DNA from: Bacteroidota bacterium
GTDB lineage: Bacteria; Bacteroidota; Bacteroidia; Bacteroidales; Prolixibacteraceae
NCBI GenBank assembly: GCA_030698405.1
Contig: JAUYMU010000036.1
Coordinates: 1-36,701 of the forward strand
DNA: 36,701 nucleotides
Direction of reading: 5' to 3'
Shown here: positions 24,537 to 31,047 of the stretch, in pieces
How the letters are laid out: each line of letters starts with the position of its first letter
How positions within the stretch are numbered: position 1 is the first letter of the stretch
The notes under the pieces: generated by a model
The model's input: the letters and a program-made list of their open reading frames with translations, nothing else
What the model was told of the DNA's origin: nothing
The model's database searches: none
Program-made: the position numbers and the translations under genes

Positions 24537-25139
24537 TCAATACACTAACCCAAATTCATTTGCACGGTCTTTATTGATAAGTTTGCCGTTTCTTAAACCG
24601 GCATAATCTCTGGCCGACGAAAATTCCCATTCTTCCTGTATTTTCACAAATCCATCTTTGACCGGATTTGCATGGATATAGTCGAAACATACTTGAGGAT
24701 ATTCCTTTATCGGATCTGAAATGTTGATGATAGCGCCAAAATTTGACTGAAACCATGTTGGAGAAATACCTTCCATCTGGGTTAAGCAGCTTGCCTTTGT
24801 GCGATTTTGAAATAGGCTTCCTGTTAAATTCTCTTGTTTTTGGATAGCTCTGGTGTATGAGCGCAAAATAATTGAAATAGAATCATTGAGCGAACGCCTT
24901 TTAGTGAGCAGGTGACTCAAAGTCACCTGCTCACTAATCTCCACCTCGACATTATTGACATGTACCATTAAATGAAAATGACTTGGCATCAAACACCAGG
25001 AAAGAATATCTGCATGGGGTAAAATGTTTTTCCTGATCTTCTCTAAAAAAAACAGGTAATTTTCCCGATTGAAAAAGATCTTTTGTGAATTGTTGCCACG
25101 GTTGTAAATGTGGTAAAGATGAGATTGTTCGAATTGCAT
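24537..25139 (-). CDS. REP-associated tyrosine transposase (RAYT, HUH/Y1 family)
   Basis: Single-strand DNA transposase of the IS200/IS605-related REP family, which nicks and joins at REP hairpins using a tyrosine. The start chosen is ATG at 25139 (MQFEQSHLYHIYNRGNN), the typical RAYT N-terminus, giving 200 aa; a TTG at 25184 would add 15 unlikely residues. The HUH motif is H54-F-H56 (CLMPSHFHLMVHV) and the catalytic tyrosine is Y154 (FDYIHANPV). GSLFQNRTKA and WEFSSARDYAG are also family blocks. Residues 67-81 (ISEQVTLSHLLTK) are encoded by an in-frame REP palindrome. The gene is flanked on both sides by copies of the same palindrome, consistent with it being the enzyme that recognises them. 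Confidence 0.93.
   Translation of the reverse strand: MQFEQSHLYHIYNRGNNSQKIFFNRENYLFFLEKIRKNILPHADILSWCLMPSHFHLMVHVNNVEVEISEQVTLSHLLTKRRSLNDSISIILRSYTRAIQKQENLTGSLFQNRTKASCLTQMEGISPTWFQSNFGAIINISDPIKEYPQVCFDYIHANPVKDGFVKIQEEWEFSSARDYAGLRNGKLINKDRANEFGLVY
24901..24937. repeat. Variant REP palindrome embedded in the RAYT coding sequence
   Basis: Perfect 17-nt arms pair 24901-24917 with 24921-24937 around spacer CAA. The inner part AGCAGGTGACT is shared with the flanking copies, while the outer bases are changed on both arms together (TGAG/CTCA in place of TCAG/CTGA). It is read in frame as ISEQVTLSHLLTK in the RAYT protein. Confidence 0.93.
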
Positions 25140-25204
25140 TATCTTTTTTGCCGACAAGTTATAGAAATGAATTTCATTCACCAAAAATATTTATGGGACC
25201 TACA

Positions 25205-25219
25205 ACTCAGCAGGTGACT
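25205..25219. repeat. REP half-unit (left arm only)
   Basis: The 15-nt left arm ACTCAGCAGGTGACT is followed by CAA, but its right arm is missing: a second, full palindrome begins 7 nt later. It looks like a truncated copy abutting the intact one. Confidence 0.85.
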
Positions 25220-25225
25220 CAAACT

Positions 25226-25258
25226 ACTCAGCAGGTGACTTTGAGTCACCTGCTGAGT
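25226..25258. repeat. Full REP-like palindrome (upstream side of RAYT)
   Basis: Perfect 15-nt arms pair 25226-25240 with 25244-25258 around spacer TTG. Because the arms are symmetric, the spacer shows orientation: it is inverted relative to the CAA copies on the other side of the RAYT gene. It lies 87 nt upstream of the RAYT start and 78 nt upstream of the GH9 start. Confidence 0.93.
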
Positions 25259-25275
25259 AAACAAAAACTTTCTTG

Positions 25276-25309
25276 TTTGTAGATATTACAATAAGAAAAT
25301 ATATCTTTA
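25276..25309 (+). promoter_or_regulatory. Candidate promoter for the GH9 gene
   Basis: TTTG at 25276-25279 and TATCTTTA at 25302-25309 (one mismatch to TAnnTTTG) are separated by 22 nt. They lie between the REP palindrome and the start codon, which begins 28 nt further on. Confidence 0.35.
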
Positions 25310-25336
25310 TAACCTGAAACATAAACCGAATTAACC

Positions 25337-27820
25337 ATGAAAAAGAAAGCTTTTCTATTTTTTGCCTTTATTTTACTCCTGAATGTTACTACAAAACTTA
25401 GCGCGCAGCCGCTGCAAATAAACGAACACGAGTATTTCGAAAAACCCGGACTGAATGTGATGGTGTTCTTCGATATTTATCCTGAAGGGCATCAGGGAGC
25501 GGTCGGCATTATCCAGAACGGAACACGGGTAGCCACCAACGGCGATTTGCGTTTGGAGCCAACTCCCGGCCAATGGCAGCCCATTCCGAAGGTTGGCAAA
25601 CGCTCGGCCGACCGCACCAAAAACGAAATCAGCGTAAAATGTACTTATCCCGATTCAAGCATCAACCGCAAAGGTTTTAACCCGATTGAATACCCCGATT
25701 TGTATTTCACCTACAATGTTCGGGTGGTGGGTGAAGGGAATAAATTCCGCATTCTGGTCGATCTGGACAAACCACTTCCGGCAGGTTGGGAAAAGAAAGT
25801 CGGTTTCAATTTCGAATTATTTCCGGCTATTTTATTCGGGAAAAGTTGGTACCTCGATCAGCAATCCGGAATTTTCCCCACTCAGCCAAACGGCCCGATG
25901 GAAAAAGATGTGGACGGTGACTGGCAGGCTTTCCCGATGGCAACCGGCAAGAAATTAACCATCGCTCCTGAAACTGCTGCGCAAACAATGGTCATCGAAA
26001 GCAAAGGTCAGCCGCTGCAATTGCTCGACGGACGTTTTTACCACAACAATGGCTGGTTCGTGGTTCGTTCGCTGGTTACTCCAGGAAAAACGGTGGGCGC
26101 CATCGAATGGGTGATCGACTGCAACGTTTTACCCGATTTCCTTTCAAAACCAGTCGTTCATGTCAGCCAGATTGGTTACCATCCCGATCAGCAAAAAATA
26201 GCGGTGATCGAAGTCGATAAAAATGATCCGAAATTGGAGAAGGCCAGTTTATACCGCATTTCAGAAGATGGCGGATTGAAAGAAATCCGTACGGTAGAAC
26301 CTCCGAAATGGGGAAAATTCCTGCGTTTCAACTATTATCAGTTCGATTTTTCGGATATCAAAACTCCCGGTATTTATCAGGTAAAATATGCCGGAAACAC
26401 CACAGAACCTTTCAGGATTAGCCCAACAGTTTACGACCGGCACGTGTGGCAGCCTACGGTTGAATATTTTTTGCCGGTACAGATGTGCCACATGCGCATC
26501 AATGAGGGCTACCGCGTTTGGCACGGCCTCTGTCACATGGACGACGCACTGATGGCTCCGGTTGACACCAATCATTTCGACGGATATGTTCAGGGATCTT
26601 CAACACTCACCAAATTTAAGCCTTTGGATCTGGTTCCCGGGCTAAACCGTGGAGGTTGGCACGATGCCGGTGATTACGATTTGCGGGTTGAATCTCAGGC
26701 TGGCGAAGTATGGATTTTGTCGCAGGCTTACGAATTGTTCAGGCCTGAAATTGACCAAACCACCGTTGATCAGCACCAAAATCTGGTGGAAATTCATTTG
26801 CCTGACGGGAAAAACGATTTGCTTCAGCAGGTTGAACATGGAACCATTTCCATTTTGGCCGGTTACCAAAGCCTTGGCCGTTTGTACCGCGGAATCATTG
26901 AAAACAGTTTGCGGCAATATGTTCATTTGGGCGATGCAGCAACGATGACCGATAACCGGAAATACAATCCAAACCTGAAAAAAGGCGAAGTGACTGCCCA
27001 CGAATCAGGTGTTCTGGACGACCGTTTGGTTTTCACCGAAGAAAATCCGGGACGTGAACTGGATGTAGCCAAATCGCTGGCAACTGCGGCGCGTGTTCTG
27101 AAAGGATTTAACGATACGCTTTCCGGCCAGTCGGTTGCTGCAGCCGAAGCGCTGTACGCGTTGGTGGATGCAAGTAAAAATCAAAGGCTGGCAGGTTCAA
27201 AAATAAATGCAGCCGTGGAATTGCTGATCACCACCGGAAATGAAAAATACAAGCAGGATATTCTGAAATATGCCAATCCTGAAGTGTTGAAAAGAAATGA
27301 AGTAATCGGATATCTGGGCAGGGTTTTGATGCAGATCAACGATGCGAATCTCACCGGAATGGTGGTAACTGCTGCTAAAAATTACAAAGCCGAAGTTGAC
27401 AAGGTACAACTTGAAAATCCGTTTGGCGTGCCTTATCGTCCGCACATTTGGGGCGATGGCTGGACCATTCAGGGTTTTGGCGTCACCCAGTATTTTCTTC
27501 AAAAAGGCTTTCCTGAAATTTACGATTCGAAATACCTGCTGAATGCTTTGAACTTTGTGTTGGGCAACCATCCGGGCGAAAACACTTCGTCGTTTGTTTC
27601 AGGAGTAGGTTCGCGTTCAGTTCTTCAAGCTTATGGCGTAAACCGTGCCGATCGTTCATTCATTCCCGGAGGTTCAGTTTCCGGAACCGGAATCATCCGA
27701 CCTGACTTTCCGGAATTGAAAGAATGGCCTTATTTCTGGCAGCAAACCGAATATGTGATGGGAGGCGGCGCAACCAACTTTATGTTTCTGGTGCTGGCTG
27801 CACAGGAGGTGCTGAAATAA
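25337..27820 (+). CDS. Glycoside hydrolase family 9 protein with extra N-terminal domain
   Basis: 827 aa, secreted (signal peptide MKKKAFLFFAFILLLNVTTKLSAQ). Residues of about 25-268 form a domain I do not recognise, rich in beta-strands and aromatics (PDLYFTYNVRVVGEG, FGKSWYLDQQSGIFPTQPNG). A CelD_N Ig-like domain follows at about 272-370 (VVHVSQIGYHPDQQKIAVIEV to GIYQVKYAGNT). The GH9 (alpha/alpha)6 barrel covers about 378-827. GGWHDAGDYDLRV holds the catalytic-base pair D443/D446; E805 in TEYVMGGGATNF is the best candidate acid, and LGNHPGENTSSFVSGVGSRS is the late conserved block. GH9 enzymes cut beta-1,4-glucans or related glycans; the atypical C-terminus means the substrate may not be cellulose. 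Confidence 0.9.
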   Translation: MKKKAFLFFAFILLLNVTTKLSAQPLQINEHEYFEKPGLNVMVFFDIYPEGHQGAVGIIQNGTRVATNGDLRLEPTPGQWQPIPKVGKRSADRTKNEISVKCTYPDSSINRKGFNPIEYPDLYFTYNVRVVGEGNKFRILVDLDKPLPAGWEKKVGFNFELFPAILFGKSWYLDQQSGIFPTQPNGPMEKDVDGDWQAFPMATGKKLTIAPETAAQTMVIESKGQPLQLLDGRFYHNNGWFVVRSLVTPGKTVGAIEWVIDCNVLPDFLSKPVVHVSQIGYHPDQQKIAVIEVDKNDPKLEKASLYRISEDGGLKEIRTVEPPKWGKFLRFNYYQFDFSDIKTPGIYQVKYAGNTTEPFRISPTVYDRHVWQPTVEYFLPVQMCHMRINEGYRVWHGLCHMDDALMAPVDTNHFDGYVQGSSTLTKFKPLDLVPGLNRGGWHDAGDYDLRVESQAGEVWILSQAYELFRPEIDQTTVDQHQNLVEIHLPDGKNDLLQQVEHGTISILAGYQSLGRLYRGIIENSLRQYVHLGDAATMTDNRKYNPNLKKGEVTAHESGVLDDRLVFTEENPGRELDVAKSLATAARVLKGFNDTLSGQSVAAAEALYALVDASKNQRLAGSKINAAVELLITTGNEKYKQDILKYANPEVLKRNEVIGYLGRVLMQINDANLTGMVVTAAKNYKAEVDKVQLENPFGVPYRPHIWGDGWTIQGFGVTQYFLQKGFPEIYDSKYLLNALNFVLGNHPGENTSSFVSGVGSRSVLQAYGVNRADRSFIPGGSVSGTGIIRPDFPELKEWPYFWQQTEYVMGGGATNFMFLVLAAQEVLK

Positions 27821-27880
27821 TAACTTTCTTTTCGTACCGAATAAAAAGTAAATTTGCTGCTCACCTTAAGTTAATGTCCC

Positions 27881-30040
27881 TTGAACAACCTGAAAAAACA
27901 ATTCATTCCGACGGAAGAAGCGAACGGTCATTCAGCTACGAATGACACATCCGGAACCGGAATTATTTCAGGCGTTGGAAAATATTTTCAGGAACGACGA
28001 AATCTCGTGTTCGTGGTTGTTCCGCTGATGCTTTTCGTTTTGATGCTTTTCAGGGTGGCCGAAATCCACTTTTATTTTCAGGGATGGTACGATCCTGTTT
28101 ATGCATACCTGACAAACGGATTGACTTTTGCCCTCGGATCGAACGACATCGGGCACACTGATCATCCGGGTACGCCGCTGCAATTGTTTATTGCACTGCT
28201 CATTACAGTTATTGGCTGGATGCGCGGCGCAAACGATCTGGCAACCGATGTGCTGACCCATCCCGAAACTTACCTCCGGATTGTTACAATCGCATTGATT
28301 GCCATTAATTGCGCAACGCTTTGGATGCTTGGCTTTTTTGCATATAAAAAACTGAAAAACAGAAACATGGCCGTTGTCATGCAATTGCTGCCGCTTTTGT
28401 CGTTTCAGTTGTTCAATTTCATGGGCGTAATCAATTGCGAAGTGATTATTTCGCTTGCATCTTTTGCCATTGCAGCTTGTATGATTCTATACGACAGAAG
28501 GGAAGAAGGACGAATGAGGTTTCTGGTCATCATCGCAATTTTATCGGCGCTTTCAGTGGCAACAAAAATATCATCAGTTTCCATACTCATTGTTCCTTTC
28601 TTCTTTTTCGAAAAGACCAGATCAAAAACCATTTACCTTTTGCTTTTGCTTTTGTTTATCGTTCTTTTCATCTCACCGGTTATCGGGAAACTTGGAAACT
28701 TTACCGGATTTATTGGCAAACTGGCCACGCACACCGGCCAATATGGTTCGGGCGAGCAGAAGCTTTTCGATACGGCAATCTTTTTTCAGTCGATGAGGAT
28801 GATAGTGCTGAAAGAACTTCCTTTTACACTGCACCTTTTGCTGTTTCCGGTTGGTTGGCTCGTGATTGTAAAACGAAAAATTACCGGATCGCTCAAACGA
28901 TTGTATCTTGGCATCACGGTGGCGACTGTTTTTCAGGTGATTATCGTTGCCCGACATTACGGCTTTCATTACCTGATGCCGGTATTCGCCTTGTTTATGC
29001 CACTTCACGGATATTTCTGGCTGCAGTTTTTCAGGGAGAAAATTGCGGTAGTTTCATCCAGAATTGTTTCTCTGATTGTGATATTACTGATAACAGGCGT
29101 TTTTGCACGCTTAATTATCAGGAATAACTTTGATAAAGGAATCACCAATTCGGTTGAAAAAACTTCTCAAATCGTAAAATCGGAATTGAAAGGAAAGTAC
29201 ATTGTGCTCTCTGATTTCAACAATGGCGCGGCATTTATCGAACCTGCACTAAAATTTGGATACAGCTATTCGGGCAATAGCATGAAAAAGCGTTATGCTG
29301 AAATATTGGCATCGGTTTATCCCGAAAATTACCTTTGGAATATCCGTGACGGTTTTACCAACTGGACTGGCAGCTATCTTTCAACGGATATTTTTTCGAT
29401 GAACGATCCTATTTACATCTATGCCAATACCGGAAATTGTGAGGTTTCGATGTCAAAGATTTCAGAAATGATTGAGTTGGCGGGGATTTCAGGATTTGTA
29501 AACCTGAAAAACGTGTTTCAAAACGAAAAGAGGGGTGAGGTAATTGCACTTGCCATTGTTGATACCGCGATGATTCGGAAACACAGTCAGCCAAAGTTGA
29601 TAATTGAAACCTCCATGGAAGAAATGTCAGAAGATGACGGGTTGATTAAATCGAATATGGACGAATATTCATTTAGGGGCGGGCAGCTTCAATCCGCCCG
29701 GTATGCACGCAGCGGAAATTCATCATTGTTGCTCACCACTGCAAATCAGTTCGGACTCAATATTTCTATCCCGGTTTCACTGGGAAAACGCTACAAGGTT
29801 GAGTTCTGGCAACGAAGTTCCGATCAGAAGCAAACGCTTGTGGTGGCTTCGGCAAGCCAAAGTGATATTTTTTACAAAACATCGTTTCAGGGCGAGAATA
29901 ATTCAGGAGAATGGACCCGTAGCGAACTGAACGTGACACTTCCTGTAAATTATCCCGATGCCAATCTGCAGTTCTATCTTTGGAGTCCGGCATCCGATTC
30001 TGTTTGGGTCGATGATTTTCGGTTGACGGTGTTTGATTAA
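27881..30040 (+). CDS. Multi-pass membrane protein, GT39-like, with C-terminal carbohydrate-binding-like domain
   Basis: 719 aa. Ten or so membrane helices lie between about 38 and 410. The loop after the first contains GWYDPVYAYLTNG, and further on GHTDHPGTPLQLF, resembling the acidic first loop of GT39/ArnT-type polyprenyl-phosphate-sugar transferases. The C-terminal 300 residues are extracytoplasmic. The last part (about 575-719, GGQLQSARYARSGNSSLLL to DSVWVDDFRLTVFD) looks like a beta-sandwich carbohydrate-binding module. It would transfer a sugar from a lipid carrier (inference). Only TTG at 27881 is available as a start in frame. An ATG at 27874 in the neighbouring frame reads MSLEQPEK into a run of six A, so a frameshift near 27894 is possible. 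It follows the GH9 gene by 60 nt. Confidence 0.75.
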   Translation: MNNLKKQFIPTEEANGHSATNDTSGTGIISGVGKYFQERRNLVFVVVPLMLFVLMLFRVAEIHFYFQGWYDPVYAYLTNGLTFALGSNDIGHTDHPGTPLQLFIALLITVIGWMRGANDLATDVLTHPETYLRIVTIALIAINCATLWMLGFFAYKKLKNRNMAVVMQLLPLLSFQLFNFMGVINCEVIISLASFAIAACMILYDRREEGRMRFLVIIAILSALSVATKISSVSILIVPFFFFEKTRSKTIYLLLLLLFIVLFISPVIGKLGNFTGFIGKLATHTGQYGSGEQKLFDTAIFFQSMRMIVLKELPFTLHLLLFPVGWLVIVKRKITGSLKRLYLGITVATVFQVIIVARHYGFHYLMPVFALFMPLHGYFWLQFFREKIAVVSSRIVSLIVILLITGVFARLIIRNNFDKGITNSVEKTSQIVKSELKGKYIVLSDFNNGAAFIEPALKFGYSYSGNSMKKRYAEILASVYPENYLWNIRDGFTNWTGSYLSTDIFSMNDPIYIYANTGNCEVSMSKISEMIELAGISGFVNLKNVFQNEKRGEVIALAIVDTAMIRKHSQPKLIIETSMEEMSEDDGLIKSNMDEYSFRGGQLQSARYARSGNSSLLLTTANQFGLNISIPVSLGKRYKVEFWQRSSDQKQTLVVASASQSDIFYKTSFQGENNSGEWTRSELNVTLPVNYPDANLQFYLWSPASDSVWVDDFRLTVFD

Positions 30041-30126
30041 TCCTTTCAACTTATAGCTTCGTTTATGAACGGCAAATCTATTCTGACGGTCGATTTCCTG
30101 AAGTGCAATTTCTATTTTGATAAAGC

Positions 30127-30158
30127 TTTGTGATTGAATTGGAATAATACTAAATTTG
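30127..30158 (+). promoter_or_regulatory. Bacteroidota promoter of the DUF433/DUF5615 pair
   Basis: TTTG at 30127-30130, a 20-nt spacer, and TAAATTTG at 30151-30158, a perfect match to TAnnTTTG. The antitoxin ATG is only 12 nt past the -7 element, so the transcript would have a leader of about 6 nt or less. Confidence 0.75.
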
Positions 30159-30170
30159 GAATAAAAAAAT

Positions 30171-30404
30171 ATGATTGACTGGACATTACATATAGAATCG
30201 GATCCTGAAAAGTTATTTGGTAAACCGGTAATAATGAATACCCGGATACCGGTGGATTTAATACTTGAAAAACTTGCAGTTGGTGACACCATTGAAGAAT
30301 TAGTGGATGCATACCCCAGCATAACAAAAGATGACATAGCCGCATGTCTAATGTTTGCGGCAGATTCGATTAAGAACGAGATTATTATTTCAAAAGCTTC
30401 GTAA
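30171..30404 (+). CDS. DUF433 antitoxin (VapB-like)
   Basis: 77 aa, composed of a DUF433 winged-helix-like domain: GKPVIMNTRIPVDLILEKLAVGDTIEELVDAYPSITKDDIAACLMFAAD is the complete family pattern. The protein is expected to bind and neutralise the DUF5615 toxin encoded 1 nt downstream and to repress its own promoter. The order (antitoxin first) and spacing fit a type II toxin-antitoxin operon. The leader is very short, so translation may start nearly leaderless. Confidence 0.9.
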   Translation: MIDWTLHIESDPEKLFGKPVIMNTRIPVDLILEKLAVGDTIEELVDAYPSITKDDIAACLMFAADSIKNEIIISKAS

Positions 30405-30405
30405 T

Positions 30406-30762
30406 ATGAATCTTGTTGCAGATGAGAGCGTTGACTTTGGTATTATCTGCCGATTGAGGGAAATAGGAATTGAAGTTATTTCGATATCGGAAGAATTTTC
30501 TGGTATAAAAGACTCCGAAGTTTTAAAAGTTGCTGCTGATTACCAATATTTACTGATTACCGAGGACAAAGATTTTGGAGAACTGGCTTACCGGTTAAAA
30601 CTTGTTCACTGTGGAATATTATTGATTCGCTTGAGCGATATTATAAGAAAAGAGCGAATTGAACTTGTTGCAGAAATAATTGGAAAGCATTTTGAAAAGC
30701 TTCAAGGTAATTTCTCCGTTTTAAGCAAAAGTGGATTAAGAATTAAGACGAAACTATTTTAG
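30406..30762 (+). CDS. DUF5615 PIN-like toxin
   Basis: 118 aa from ATG at 30406 (MNLVADESVDFGIICRLRE); a longer upstream reading overlaps the antitoxin and is unlikely. The PIN-like fold is marked by D6-E7 near the N-terminus, ISISEEFSGIKDSEVLKVAADYQYLLITEDKDFGELAY in the middle (acidic residues including the TEDKDFG block), and the closing LLIRLSDI. DUF5615 proteins act as RNase-type toxins or probable nucleases and pair with DUF433 antitoxins. The start is 1 nt after the antitoxin stop. Confidence 0.88.
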   Translation: MNLVADESVDFGIICRLREIGIEVISISEEFSGIKDSEVLKVAADYQYLLITEDKDFGELAYRLKLVHCGILLIRLSDIIRKERIELVAEIIGKHFEKLQGNFSVLSKSGLRIKTKLF

Positions 30763-30864
30763 TCAAACCTTTTATTTCCCTTTCCAGAACCGGCTTCCTT
30801 CGCTTTGTCTTTTTCTCCATCAGTCGCGGTATTTTTTTTCCTCGTGAATAGCACCTTTAAAAGT

Positions 30865-30945
30865 TAGATAGCAATTGTTTGCAGCATATTCGTAAATATT
30901 GAGGTTGTCATTTTCAAAGCTTCGTGACATGAAATCTTGTTGCGT
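30865..30945 (+). pseudogene. Decayed relic of a second DUF433/DUF5615 junction
   Basis: This sequence aligns with the end of the antitoxin and the start of the toxin at about 30350-30420. The matching blocks are TTTGC-GC-ATTCG, CAAAGCTTCGT and ATG-AATCTTGTTGC. In frame, the upstream part reads NIEVVIFKAS then stop, against NEIIISKAS then stop in the intact gene. The toxin start carries a one-base insertion (ATGAAATC for ATGAATC). Only this junction survives; no further homology is seen to either side (30763-30864, 30946-30966). Confidence 0.65.
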
Positions 30946-31047
30946 ACGGCATGATTTTATCCATATTTGGTTTCTCCATTCGAATTCTGTACATTTCAGT
31001 TTCTATATTTTGTATATCCGCAGAAAGAAAAATATAAATTCTCAGCT

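Noticed and set aside
28435-29127. 230-codon ORF in an alternative plus frame of the GT39-like gene
   Set aside because: Composition (many H, R, C and F) is typical of an out-of-frame reading. The main frame shows clean membrane helices throughout.
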